Source: Hexactinellida sp. DTS-2022
Taxonomy: Eukaryota; Porifera; Hexactinellida
Direction of reading: 5' to 3'
Length of the DNA stretch: 64,000 nt
Assembly: GCA_028753945.1 (NCBI GenBank)
Contig: JAPNXP010000001.1
Coordinates: 6,500,501 to 6,564,500, forward strand
In this document: one piece after another, positions 23,340-34,864 of the stretch
How positions within the stretch are numbered: the stretch's first letter is position 1
Layout: every line of letters starts with the position of its first letter
Position numbers and translations under genes: made by a program
Notes under the pieces: model-generated
What the model was told of the DNA's origin: nothing
Databases searched by the model: none
The model's input: the letters and a program-made list of their open reading frames with translations, nothing else

Positions 23340-23680
23340 CAGCTCACAACACTCTATCGAAAGCGCTCAAAGGCAAGGTACATCGAACTTTGTGGGGACC
23401 TCTGCTCGAGGTTATTCAGGCAACGCAATCCCAATCATGGTGAGCCCAGATTATGGAAACGTGACCTGCAACGGCATATCCCCAGTGGCGAAAGACGAGC
23501 TGTTATCTACGATCTAGGATGCAAAAGACTGACGACTAGTATGTAGGTAAATTATCTGTGGAATCAAGTGAGTTAACATTTTTAATTATCTACTAATATA
23601 CTTTATACTAAGTAATTAATTAGTTTCTATTTAGTAAGTCCACCATAGACGATGTAACTTTGTTACATCGTATATTATTA
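23340..23680. other. 3' flank of the integrase-OTU gene
   Basis: AT-rich sequence after the OTU stop, with a small hairpin (CGATGTAACTT/TGTTACATCG at about 23650). No gene is recognised. Confidence 0.45.
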
Positions 23681-23688
23681 AGTACAGT

Positions 23689-23843
23689 CAGAGGCGTAGC
23701 CAGGGTGCGGCACTAGGGGCACAGGCCGCACCCAAAAAGTTTGTGCCCACAAGAATGCCCACTAGTATAATACTATAGTGCGGAAATGCCGCAACCATAA
23801 TCCACCAGTGCCGCACCTTCATGCAGGCCTAGCTACGCCTCTG
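23689..23843. mobile_element. hAT-like MITE inserted in another MITE's end
   Basis: 155 bp with ends CAGAGGCGTAGCC and GGCCTAGCTACGCCTCTG. It is flanked by the 8-bp duplication AGTACAGT (23681-23688 and 23844-23851). CAGAGGCGTAGC ends and 8-bp duplications are typical of hAT MITEs. Its target is the TA-CAGT terminus of the next MITE. Confidence 0.88.
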
Positions 23844-23847
23844 AGTA

Positions 23848-24079
23848 CAGTGAACTCCCGTTATAACGAATTGCGGACATCGATTTAATATTTGTATACA
23901 CCTAATTTGTTATAAGCAGATTAAAATTAATTACTCAGAAATTTATGGGGTAAGAAATATCTTCGTTAAAAAGAGATTACATATATGAATTTATTTGATT
24001 ATAGTATAGTCAAATATAAGGATGTACGGACCATTGAACTTTGTTATAAGCCGATTTATATCCGAATTGGAGTTCACTG
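23848..24079. mobile_element. TA-flanked MITE (CAGTGAACTCC ends)
   Basis: 232 bp, ends CAGTGAACTCC and GGAGTTCACTG, flanked by TA, with internal CGTTATAACGAA and TTATAAGC motifs. Pogo/Tigger-like. Confidence 0.85.
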
Positions 24080-24153
24080 TAATAGTGTTTAATTTAAGAG
24101 TTTGAGTAATTTACTGTAACTTAACCTATTTTCCTTTGAGAGTTTTTTTTGTA

Positions 24154-24278
24154 CACTGGGAACCGCATTATCAGGGCGCATCAATGCGATGCTCATTCTG
24201 TTACACACATACGAACGAAGGCTAATTAACTTAAAAATTGGGGCCGATTGAATGGATATAGCTATGCGGTTTCCACTG
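24154..24278. mobile_element. TA-flanked MITE (CACTGGGAACCGCAT ends)
   Basis: 125 bp with imperfect inverted ends CACTGGGAACCGCAT and ATGCGGTTTCCACTG, flanked by TA. Confidence 0.75.
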
Positions 24279-24589
24279 TATGAATGGAGAGGATAGGGCG
24301 GCTGTGTGGGGAAAAGGAGGAGGCCCCCAAATTAATAATAGGTTAATACAATCAAAACTGATTGAAAAAATAGTTTACCTTTTACTGATCTTATAAATAT
24401 ATGTATATCTCTTTCTAGACATTCTCCAAGTTTAAGTATGATACATCAAGAAATAAGTTAATCGTTGTGATTATTTCTTTTAGCTATTATATTGGTAGGC
24501 TAGTAACCATAAGTCGTCAGAAATCTAGGAATATATTATAGAAATTCAGGAGAAATATAAAGGTTTAAACATTTTTAAAAAATCGTTTT

Positions 24590-24900
24590 ATTTCGTAACA
24601 ACAAAGTTTGTTAGAAATATTTTGTTTGTATTATTTTGTTAATCGTAATCAGATAAGGTATGTGTTGGCAACTGAAGTAATTGACACTGTGTATTATATT
24701 TTCGTTTGTGGGCAATACAAAGTTTACTTTAATTAAGTAATAGGTAACAAACTTACTTAATTAACAAGACAAAAATTTGGTTTAAAATATTTTGTTTGTA
24801 TTATTTTGTTAATCGTAATCAGATAAGGTAAGTGCTGGCAATTGACGTAATTGACACTGTCACTGTGTATTAGAATTTCGTAGGTTGGCTATGAAAATTT
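24590..24900. repeat. Two-copy tandem repeat in Ginger-like element
   Basis: Two diverged units of about 190 bp, each with TTTGTATTATTTTGTTAATC, GTAATCAGATAAGGTA and AATTGACACTGTGTATTA. A purine-rich GGA/GAG tract follows at 24980-25150. It gives a low-complexity open frame that I do not regard as a gene. Confidence 0.75.
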
Positions 24901-25469
24901 TATAACTATAAGTAATAGCTAACAAAGCTACATAATTTAAATGTTACTATTATATTTATTATTATATTATTTAAGAAAGTGGGATGGGGAGAGGAGGGCT
25001 TGGGAAGGGGAGAGAAGGGGATGGGAGGTTGAAAGATTTGGAAGGAGGGGGAAATAATAACGTTAAGGGGACTGTTGAGGGAGGGAATGAGCCGGAGGAG
25101 GAGGAGGAGGGAAGACAGAAGGAGGAGGATGTGGAGGAGGAGGGGGATATTGATGGGGTTATTATAATAATTTATTTAATGTTGTGTTTTTTTATTTAGT
25201 TTATGTATTTATTATTAGGTTTCGTTTATATTAATTTAGTATGTTTATTCTGTTTGTTTGTAATAGTTGTTTTTGTTTTACTTAATTAAAGTTGTGTCTC
25301 TACAATTTTTAGTATTATAACCATATGGTGAATTGGGAAATTAGTAGATTAGGTAAACTAGTCAAATCAGATATTATACATTGGAAATTGGGCGCTTAAG
25401 TTGCTATAATTATAAAAGAGATACTTATTGTAGATAGAATATAACATATAGTGAGACGTTCAAAACAGG

Positions 25470-26019
25470 TATCCACTCAGAAATTGTTATATACCAGTGT
25501 CTCAAAAGAATACAAAATAGCACATCTATGTCTCTGGTTTATCTTTACTATCGTCTCAAAATTGTTAGAATCTTTAATTCATAATAAAAAGTAAAAATAA
25601 GCCAAAAATTACTTTTATAGTAGTGTCTCAAAATATCACTGTATTAATTCTAATAGCACATCCATGGTTTGCTAATACAATGTCTCAAAATCTCACGCGT
25701 CTCAAAATATCACTGTATAAATTCTAATAGCACATCCATGGTTTGCTAATACAATGTCTCAAAATCTCACGCGTCTCAAAATATCACTGTATAATTTCTA
25801 ATAGCACATCCATGGTTTGGTAATACAATGTCTCAAAATCTCACGCGAATCAAATTATATTATTCTTAAATTCATATTAAAAAGTAGAAATAAGCCAAAA
25901 ATTTCCTTTTATAGCGTCTCAAAATATCACTGTATAATTTCTAATAGCACATCCATGGTGTATTTAGTGTATCAGATAGGCGTCTCAAAATCTCACGCGT
26001 CTCAGAATATCATGCAACA
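25470..26019. repeat. Ginger-like right terminal repeat with sub-repeats
   Basis: Inverted relative of 19266-19560. Four or five units contain TCTCACGCGTCTCAAAATAT and TAATAGCACATCCATGG. It ends TCTCAGAATATCATGCAACA at 26019. The sub-repeats have amplified on this side only. Confidence 0.88.
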
Positions 26020-26153
26020 GGCCTTATATAGAGTAGGCTATGTATATACGTAGTTTCGGTATACAACCTTATTCTTAAAATTTATTAAATTTTACTACAT
26101 TACACCTAGATTATACCAATATCTATCACAACATACCACGTATATTTCTAGTA

Positions 26154-26321
26154 CAGTCAACTCCGCTTAATAGAGCCACCTCGGGACCAGGTTGTTTTGA
26201 CCCCATTAAGCCGAGAAACCGATTAACCCAAAATATTGTAAGTCAAACTGTAATTCTGTCCTATAAATCCTGTGAAATTTTGACCAGATTAACCGGTGGC
26301 ACTATTAAGCGGAGTCGACTG
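26154..26321. mobile_element. TA-flanked MITE in the PL-2 right inverted repeat
   Basis: 168 bp, ends CAGTCAACTCCGCTTAATAG and CTATTAAGCGGAGTCGACTG, flanked by TA. A close relative is at 39917-40018. A fragment of a GGTTAACC-rich family follows at 26325-26396. Confidence 0.88.
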
Positions 26322-26532
26322 TATTAACCGGTTAACCGTGGCGAGAAATCGAATTGTAACCGTTGCCTCAGATCGGTTAGCCAACCCCACCCTTGCCTCA
26401 TTATACCATCGATATACCACATACCGTGCTCGTGACTCACCACGAGTCATTGAATCAGACTCGGTGACTCGAGTTACTGAATTTTGTCACGAGTCAAATG
26501 AATCGTGACTCATGAAAAGCCCTGGTTACAAC

Positions 26533-27453
26533 GGCTTATCATTATATCAACCTCTAGAACATAGCATGGCACCAACTCCAGTCTGATTATCAGTAAGTCA
26601 ATATTCCACAGTGGCTCAAAATGGCGATAATGGCGGAATAGGTATTTAGGTGCATGCTAGCGATATCTAATGTATTATTTGCCAATATATTATCGACCAA
26701 AACAATTCGATTGGCATTATCAGATTTTATCTACGCCTTATATTTATATATGTATAACGCCACCATATTAATTAACAAATTTGGTATTATTGACTTACTG
26801 AATCGATTTCAGCAAACACAGCATTTTAATAGCAGCTATGATATGATTAATATTATTGACAATAACCATTTAAATAAACATCACAAATCCTATTCTAGTA
26901 TGAATGAATTTACCAACAAATCATCTTCATTTAGGCTAACTACATGTCTGTAGCTTGAAAGTATTGGGTCACTTCAGCTTACAAGACGAAGAAAAATATC
27001 ATGCATATTGTCTTGGAAATTAAACTTCCCTGAGTCTCTCTCTATACCTCCCAACTTATTTGTTGAGTGATTCAATACTTTCTTCTGTAAATAATTTCAG
27101 ACATCCTTGCTATTTACAGCACTTAGTTCAACATAATATGGTAGCAGTTTATGCAAAGATGGTGTGATGCTGAGCCAGGGAATTATTTCAGTATAACCTC
27201 CCAATGTCAAATATTCATATCATATCTACGTCACCTTTGATAGCTATATCTGTGTGTTTAGGTGGTTCATGCTACTAATCTATCACTTAAATGCAGGACA
27301 AAGAAACTGGTCTCCTACATTTCCAAAGATACATCAGTCTATGAAAATATGAATAGGATGCGCCTTCTATTATTGGAGAAAACTGGTTTATATATAGATA
27401 TTCCTTAATGTGATGGTGAACTAGTTCCACTGGAAATGTTGCGCGATCCTGTT
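26533..27453. other. Spacer between the nested stack and the second NOF-like copy
   Basis: AT-rich DNA. A 99-codon open frame at 26654-26953 has no recognisable features, and I do not call it a gene. No clean inverted repeat for the NOF-like copy was found here. Confidence 0.5.
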
Positions 27454-30411
27454 TTACTTCCTCTTCTTAGGTACAAAGACTTTTTTCGCTATAGCCTCAA
27501 AGCCAAATCTAAATGCAGCAATTCGCTCTTGAATATTTGGATATATTTGTCGAATAAAATCTGCAGCTTTAATATTTAATTTGCCATCAAAAATACTGTA
27601 TTTAACAATCCTGAACCAATTTTCAACAGGTGCATTACTATCTGTAGGATGATTATCAGGTTTTATAATATTAAGAATTAGCCCACTCCACAAAGGAACT
27701 AATGGCATGTAATAAGTGAGGATATGTTTTAAGATATTAGGATTAAAACAGGTATTAAAATTTAATTTGGTTTTGATAGATGTTTCATATTTCTGTATGT
27801 CATTAATACATTCATTCCACAGGGAACTAAAATGTCGACCAAATAGCGATTTTTCTTTATATGTTTTAGCATTTTCATTGGATTCGTTTTCTTTATCAAT
27901 GTCCTCTACATCCAAATCGAAGGAATACTCCCCCTGTATTAATGATTCTAGGACAATCAAATGTTCACTCACTGAAGGAATAATAAATTCACTAGCTAGC
28001 ACATAGCATAATGAGGTGAACAAAGTATCTAGTTTTGAAATTTGTTTACACGAAATCATTGATCCTAAAACATACAGTATCAATGATTTTAATTTCTTGT
28101 CAACCTTGAATTTCTTAGCTATTTGATGAGAAAATCTATGCATTATGTGTGCTGAACAAATATGAAGGACTGGTTCCAAATTAAGTTCTTCTCTGTTGAC
28201 GATAATACGCCAGCACTTTTCAAGGTAATAAACCAAGCTAGATTTATTAAACACAGTACATGCGCTATGTAAAATAGCCCAACTGTAATCCATTTCAACT
28301 TGGGCTATATTTAGGTCTTTGGAAATAACTTTTTTGCATATTAAAAACCATCTGTATAGGAAATGGGATATTTCAGCTGTTGTATGGTCATTACTTATCA
28401 TTTCCGCAACTGGAACCGGACTCATTTTATACTTTGGGTGTTGTAGAGTTAAGGCATAGTAAAATATTCTTGTAGAACCAGGAAAAGGGTTACTGTCTGA
28501 TAATTGATCCAGTCGCATCTAAATTGAGAACTATCATATCTTTTTTATAACAATTAAATAACCTAATCTGTTCTTCTGTATGCATGTGTATTACAAAAGG
28601 ATGTTGAGCAAAGTATTGTATATATCCTGACATTAAGCTACCAGGTAATAATTGACAAAAATATGACCGTGTTTCTGAAATATCAACTAACTGATCAGTA
28701 GAAAATCGTGCTGCAGATCTTGTTTCCGATTTAACTTTCCTTAAACATGTTTGTGATTTTAAGCGAGTTAAATTACCGTATTTATATTGAGAAAGTTCAA
28801 ATGGATCGCCAAATTGGGAATAGTAATACTTACTGGTGGAAAAATTATCCAATTTTTGAGCGACCTGACAGCGAAAATTTCCTGATAGATGTCTCGAATG
28901 AGCAGTTTTTTCTTCAAAATGTTGAGAAGATATCACCCCTCGGGTAGAATAGATAACCCTAACCAAAGTATTTAAAGGATCTGGTCTATCTTGAATACAA
29001 ATATGAAATGAAAGGCAGTTATCAAATTTACAATAAGCACGAGCCTGAAAATAAGCACAGTTATGTTTACGACTATTCAATTTGCTAAACCAGTGAATCT
29101 TAAACACTAACACACAGTACGGGACACATTCTAGTAATTTTTCTGCAAAAATATTGGTCCAGTTTTGATTACATTTACCTTCGGAATCCGTTGAAGTAAT
29201 ATTTTGCCATTCTTCAAAACTTACAATGAATTCACCATTTTCATTGATTTCCAATTTATCTGATGACCCTAATAAATTTGCAGAGTTTGAAGAAATATCA
29301 AAGTCAGTACTACATAAAGAGGTATGATCATCTCGGTTAGAGACTTCTACCATGAATAATTACTTTTATGATTTTCTAAATCTATGCATTTTGATTCGGA
29401 AGAATCCAGGAGAAAACCAGAGTTATTATTGATCTTTGTAATAATTTCAGTATACACGCTTCTTAATCTTTCTCTATAGAAAATCTCATTTTTCTCTCTT
29501 AGTCCATTTATCCATCCAATAAAGTTAGCTATTTCAGATTGCGTGATCCAGATATAATATTTACCCCATAAATAAACATAATTAGGATTATCTATGTTTT
29601 TGTGCATTAGCCATAATGACATTATTTGAGATCTTCCTAATAGCTTCGATTTATATTTTCCAATAAAAACATTTACAAAATTTTGTATTACATCGAATAT
29701 GTAATCTTTCTTGAATAATATGAAACCATTGTCGAAAATGAATATTTTCTTCATTTGTACATTCGTAATGTTTAATACCGTCGAACCAAATTTGGCTATC
29801 GCAATTATTAAAATAGGTAAGATTATCACCATGATCTATCTCTCTTTCGCTAAGGCGCCTTTTAGCATCTTTAACAGAATCCAAATACGAATCTATATCA
29901 CATGATCCTGATGCCCATAAAGTGAAGAGATGATCATTAGTTAGCTCCGATTCTACACATTTTAGGTCTATTTTACGAAATAATTGGGTTAAATTTGCTA
30001 CAAAATTCAAATTAGAATTCACGGTTGTGGTATTAATATCCTTCAATATACGTTTAGAAATAGAGATGTTCTAAATTGTACAGTTAATCGTTCAAGTTCA
30101 TACCTTATTTGTAAATCTTCGTTAATAGGCAAATATTGTGGAGGTTGAATAATAAAAACGGGACGAACTTGCTCCGTTTTACAAGGTTCAGGACGATCTT
30201 TATTATTCGCTGGAACAAATTTATATAGTTTAGGGTGGATTGTAACAGCCTCAAAATGCTTGTTTACACAATCCTGAATTTTAGAAACATTCTTCACCCA
30301 CTTGAGATAAATCTTCTTCCTCAACAATGGACGATTTCGGCCATTTACAGCATTACTAATTTTGCCCCAAATAGAGTTAGGATGCGAGTCAGTTTGATTT
30401 AGAAGTTCCAT
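27454..30411 (-). pseudogene. Second NOF-like transposase copy, frameshifted, without OTU domain
   Basis: Minus-strand relative of the NOF-1 gene, scattered over at least five overlapping frames: 30411-30043, 30046-29651, part of 29832-29347, 29353-28490 and 28518-27454. Landmarks are SIWGKISNAVNGRN, HSRHLSGNFRCQVAQ, LNLDATGSIIRQ, VEMDYSWAILHSA, HICSAHIMHRF and APVENWFRIVKYSI. It ends KVFVPKKRK with a TAA where NOF-1 continues through the basic linker into OTU. It is too diverged to be a recent duplicate. It is useful as the comparison that reveals the 1-nt deletion in NOF-1. No target duplication or ends were recognised. Confidence 0.85.
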
Positions 30412-31904
30412 TGCACTTGAGAGAGAAAATGTATTTTCGATGATAAATTCAAGTAACCATTGTAGATCGGGTGGTAAATCTAAAAGTGTTGTAAACAGTA
30501 GATATAACTACATTATAAATAAAGATTTGAACAAAAAACCAATCGTCCGAGTAGATTATACGAAGTGCACATTGTTTTCCCGATAATCTTATATATTAAT
30601 CGCGATGGTTTTTTTATTACAAAATGGGAAAAAAGTATCGACGTAGGGCGAGGGGATGCATAATATTCATTAAATTTTCATTAAATATCACAATATTTAA
30701 TTACAATTGGCATAGCATTTGAAAAGGTATATGCTTTTGAATACAAGCGAGGGCCGCAGGCCCGAGTGCAAGTTTGTCTTAACGCGCGTAGCGCAGAGGA
30801 GCAGCTTGTCAATACGAACTGCAAACGAAATTATTCCGAATGTTATGGACTGGCTGTAAGTTAATGAATATTCGCTTTAATGAAATATTCGCTTTGAATA
30901 TTAACTCCTAACTAAATCCCTAAAGAACTCGAGTAATGTTAATTAAAATACTCATAAGTAAAAGACTGGAAATTGTATCATATTTTAATGAATCAAAGTA
31001 CTTACCGAAGACGTTGAATGGGATTCCATTTTTATGTGGAGGTATTTCCATTACTCTAAATTTGAATATTGAAAATTAGTTCTTAATCAAAGTATACCAT
31101 GTTTTATACTACACAATTTACCTGTAGATAATAATATACATTTTTCAAAACTGAAGTGATAATTGTGAACTAACAAATAGCACTCAAGGATCATCAATAA
31201 GGTTGGGCCCGATTACGATTACAATCTTCATCAATTTTAATCGAACACACAATTTAGCTATTATCCTAATCGTAATCGTAATCATAACTAACCTATCATC
31301 ATGACTTTACGTCAACGGTTATATAGACAATGTTAAATTAGTAACACATTAATCATCTAATAGTGATGAAGAATTATTAATTAATTAATCAACAATTGAG
31401 TATCGAACTTTACGGAAAAGTCAAATAATGTAGAACTTAAATTATCAGAGTAGTTGGAAATACCGATCTATTCATGACATTTTGAGATCTATAATTCACT
31501 GTTACATAAATTTGTAGGCTCAAATTAAAAATTGACAATTTTCTAAACAAACTTTTTTAAAAATATTAAATTTTATGTAAAATTTTCAAGTACAAATTTC
31601 ACACCTTTTTGTGTAAAATATGGGATATTCCTAATCCACTTTATCCCCTCTTTCAAGCAAAACAAAGATCAGGTCAATTGAGCATGTATAAGTGGGTCAA
31701 ATTGGCGTTTGAAGTGTGCTCACTTGAATCTTTTGCTAACTTCACACTCGTAAAACGGCACCCAATAATGAATTCTATAGATAACTGATAGGAAGGAGCG
31801 CCCCCCCCTGGGATATAAGCGCACCCCCTAGCGAAATAAGTGGGGGGGCGCGCCCCCCCGAGCCCCCCCCCACAAAAACATCACTGACTGTAACATCAAT
31901 ATAT
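30412..31904. other. Spacer with short low-complexity repeats
   Basis: AT-rich DNA. At 31200-31285 an imperfect run of TAATCGTAATC/GATTACGATTAC motifs resembles the repeats at 44.5-44.9 kb. A C/G-tract patch (GCGCCCCCCCC...GGGGGGGCGCGCCCCC) is at 31797-31870. No gene is recognised. Confidence 0.5.
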
Positions 31905-31912
31905 AGATACTA

Positions 31913-31971
31913 GCGCGCTTCGAGGCAGAACACAACCACACACACCAACCGCTTGGCGGTTGGTGTGTGGT
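31913..31971 (+). repeat. CGCGCTTCG plus CACACACCAACCG hairpin module, copy 2
   Basis: Same module as 1398-1475: TAGCGCGCTTCG, CAGAACACAAC, then the hairpin CACACACCAACCG/CGGTTGGTGTGTG. The host repeat continues at 33712 after an inserted element. Confidence 0.75.
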
Positions 31972-32009
31972 TTATATACATCTAACATTGATTATAAAGC
32001 TTAAATAGG

Positions 32010-33701
32010 GACATACCTAATTTCCGGAACGGGACGGTACGGAACGGTACCATTCCGGAAAATCAAAGTACCTAAATTACGGAATTCCGCGGAACGGTTC
32101 CGGAAAATAAGAATACCTAATTTCCGGAACGAAATTATTCCGGAAATTCAAATGCCTATTTTCCGGAATATTCGATTCCGGAAATTATAAATGCCTAATT
32201 TCCGGAATATACGATTCCGTTAATTTTGATCCCTAATTTCCAGAACAAAGATACCTCCTTTCACTTAACCCTCGATCGAAAGATATGTGCAATCCCGTGG
32301 ATACCCTACCGAGACCCCGAGTAAACCAAAATAGTGATTCCAATTTCCAATCTTCCTTTCCCGTCTAAAATATCTATTTTTTATTCTTTTACCCCGGCCC
32401 TAAATCATTAGCGTTTCAGGGCCCGCTTAGTCCAAAATCGCTAAATGTAGGGATCAGTCCAGTGATAGGGACTAGACCTCTGCGCGGGATAATAATAAAT
32501 TAATTAATTAATTAATTAATGCGGGTCGCGGGACAAAGGATCTGAATATTTTGCGGAGCGGGGGCGGCACCCGCATACGACCCGCGCAGAGGATATTATT
32601 AGTCATACTAACTAAGTGTCGCACTCAGGAAGGAGGGCAGTGATACAATGTGCATTTTACAACGAGAGTTATCATTAATTAAAAACGTATTCAAGTCCCT
32701 AAACACTAAGTATGTATAACTTCAGTATAAGTGACAAGTGTCGGACGTGTAGACTGTAGACAAAGTGGTGTATAGCACCACCATAGGCGCCGAAAGAGGG
32801 GGGGGTCAGGGAGGGTTTGACCCTCCCTGGTTTTTTCCAGGGATGGTTTCACCCCCCCCTGGATGAGGAAACAGTTAGGAAGGGTATACCCCTCCTGGTT
32901 GGGGAGGGTAGCTGTTATATAGCAAGAAGTCTAGCTAAACCAAACTTATTAGACATTTTTTTATGTAACACGTATAGAGCATATACCCATAGAATTTTTT
33001 TCTTCCATAATGAGTTTGAATAAATAACATTGGTTGATTTCTATATGTATACAATTATACCCGTCCAACATAATTGATTTTTAGCTACCATAGGCGTTGT
33101 TTTTTGACCTTTCACATTTGAATGTAAAAGTAACACCCCCCCTGGCGTTGGAGAGTTTCGGCGCCTATGAGCACCACCATCACCAAATGTTCTCACGCAC
33201 GTACGCATTACATACTGATGAAATCTGAGTTCACTACCTAATTGAAAGTCCAACTAATACCACTCCTGTAATTTATTTATAGTTAGGGTTCCGGTATTTA
33301 AATTGTTAATTTTGGTACTTGAGCTGGGATAGATCAACTAAAGATTGATTAAACCTATAACAATATACTCAATCAATGCAAAACGCGGGGTCCCTAAATC
33401 GCTAGCGATTTAGGGACCCCTAGAACAGGTTAGCTATTTCGGCCCCTGGGTCCCTAAACGCCCTTACACCGGTTTCTTTCATTTTATCTTGATAATTTAG
33501 CACATTTAGTACAAAATAATATATCAGAATGCAAGACCAAATGTTGTTAAAGTCCATAATAACCAATACCTTGGGGGGCTATCCCGTTCCGTAATTTAGG
33601 TACTTAAATTTCCCGGAATGGTACCGTTCCGTAATTTAGGTACTTTGATTTTCCGGAATGGTACCGTTCCATACCGTCCCGTTCCGGAAATTAGGTATGT
33701 C
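32010..33701. mobile_element. Foldback-type element with 10-bp target duplication
   Basis: 1692 bp, ends GACATACCTAATTTCCGGAA and the inverted copy. It is flanked by CTTAAATAGG (32000-32009 and 33702-33711). The long TTCCGGAAC-rich inverted repeats (about 130-230 bp) and 9-10-bp duplication suggest a MULE-like non-autonomous element. No transposase is seen. It contains GC-rich patches with GGGTCGCGGGA and CCCTAAATCGCTAGCGATTTAGGG palindromes and a nested hAT-like element. Confidence 0.85.
32782..33169. mobile_element. hAT-like MITE nested in the 10-bp-TSD element
   Basis: 388 bp, ends CATAGGCGCCGAAA and TTTCGGCGCCTATG, flanked by the 8-bp duplication AGCACCAC (32774-32781 and 33170-33177). 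G/C tracts lie just inside both ends. A 68-codon open frame inside is not regarded as a gene. Confidence 0.87.
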
Positions 33702-33711
33702 CTTAAATAGG

Positions 33712-34330
33712 CCTAAATAGTCAAATTTAACAATGTGAAATTTTAGTGATTGCGTCATCATGCGATAATGAGTAAGCATATTGGTGATCTGGTGTGACCA
33801 ACTAGTCCGCATCATTAATGTACATGTTCTAGTAAATTTTCAGATTTTTATCTCTTAAAGGGCGCGAATTGTGTGCGATTAAGGTTGCAGTATACGATCG
33901 AATTTCCGACAAAAATCGATAAAATATCAATCCTAATCAATTTTGATTTTATTCCATTTTCGACCTCTATGGTTACTTCTAATCACTCTCACGAATTTTC
34001 TAGGTAAAATACAAATTTTCTTTCAAGTTATAGACTATTATGTCACCTTCCCCTGAAGTTGAAGTACACGATCGGACACTAAAAATCGACAAAATATCAA
34101 CCCTAATCAATTTTGATTTTATTGCATTTCCGACATCTATGGTTACTTCTGATCATTCACACGAAATTTCTAGGTGAAATACAAATTAAGTGACTTTTCA
34201 GGGTTCTCGAAATGTGACAATGACGTCATAACTTGTCGAGGTGTGAGAAATTTTTAGTGGAAACCTCAACTTGTTGTCGGGTGCCAAAAGTTACCCCTAT
34301 ATCCCAAAAATCACATTTGGAAACCGGAAA
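33712..34330 (+). repeat. Helitron-like repeat body, copy 1
   Basis: Continuation of the repeat begun at 31913. It shares GCGTCATCATGCG, GCATCATTAATGTACATGTT, TGACAATGACGTCATAACTT and AAAATCACATTTGGA with 52530-52820. A segment of about 125 bp (TCAATTTTGATTTTATT) is tandemly duplicated here and not in the other copy. Confidence 0.75.
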
Positions 34331-34860
34331 CCTAATTATTTTTCAATTTTAAAATTGGAGCCTCTCAGAATCAAGTTAAAACCCGAGATCGCGACGTTCC
34401 AGTCCTAAGGAGTCTATGGTTAGGTCATTATTTCGAACAAAATTACTACAAACAGCTACTAAATCTCTAAATATCTTGGTCAGATTCGGGTAAATCAAAC
34501 AATTCTAGGATATTTCGAATTGCTTGACTACAATTATTATCCAAATTTTGAAGAAAATTCGAGCTTCTTGATTATTCTTAATATGAAATAAATTTTAACT
34601 AGAATTGGTGACGTTAATTAAGTTGCAAGTAAGATCTAACCAAACAAATCAGATTGATAGTAATATTATGCATACTTATGTGATTGACGTAAGCTAAATA
34701 CACCACGAATAGAAATCAACTGATGGAAGCCAAACTGGATTAATCAGTATGCAATTTCGGAAACACACACACTCACACACACACACACAAATAATCCATA
34801 CTAACAAACCCTCGAATTTAATTGGCTAACATATTTTGTCACCTTCAAATGTAAATATTT
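34331..34860. other. AT-rich spacer
   Basis: No gene recognised. It ends with a CA microsatellite (34764-34788) leading into the next CA-rich repeat. Confidence 0.45.
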
Positions 34861-34864
34861 CTCT

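Larger units (their letters stand above)
19266..26019 (+). mobile_element. Ginger-like integrase transposon with OTU domain
   Basis: A 6754-bp element with ends TGTTGCATGATATTCTGAGA and the inverted copy, flanked by the 4-bp duplication GGCC (19262-19265 and 26020-26023). The empty site can be read from the left inverted repeat of PL-2, which still has the sequence uninterrupted (TATAAGGCCTAACAG at about 4750). This confirms the boundaries. TGT...ACA ends, 4-bp duplications and a Gypsy-type integrase fit Ginger elements. It carries a multi-exon integrase-OTU gene and about 2 kb of non-coding DNA with nested MITEs. Confidence 0.93.
4629..26524 (-). mobile_element. Outer THAP/P-like transposon (PL-2), broken by nested insertions
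   Basis: Its ends are CAGGGCTTTTCACGAGTCA on the left and the inverted form on the right, flanked by the 8-bp duplication GTTACAAC. Inner parts of the inverted repeats also pair: CATAGCCTACTCTATATAAG (about 4737-4756) with 26024-26043, and GGATGC...TAATAGATGG (about 4777-4796) with 19218-19238. Removing the nested P-like, NOF-like and Ginger-like elements leaves about 5 kb, the usual size of a P element. The only gene not explained by an insert is a minus-strand THAP/P-type transposase. The CAGGG ends and the nTnnnnAn target also fit hAT elements, so an alternative is a hAT-ended element carrying a captured P gene. Confidence 0.85.

Noticed and set aside
24984-25199. Acidic/glycine-rich 71-codon open frame
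   Set aside because: It is the translation of a GGA/GAG purine tract inside the non-coding part of the Ginger-like element, with no conserved pattern.
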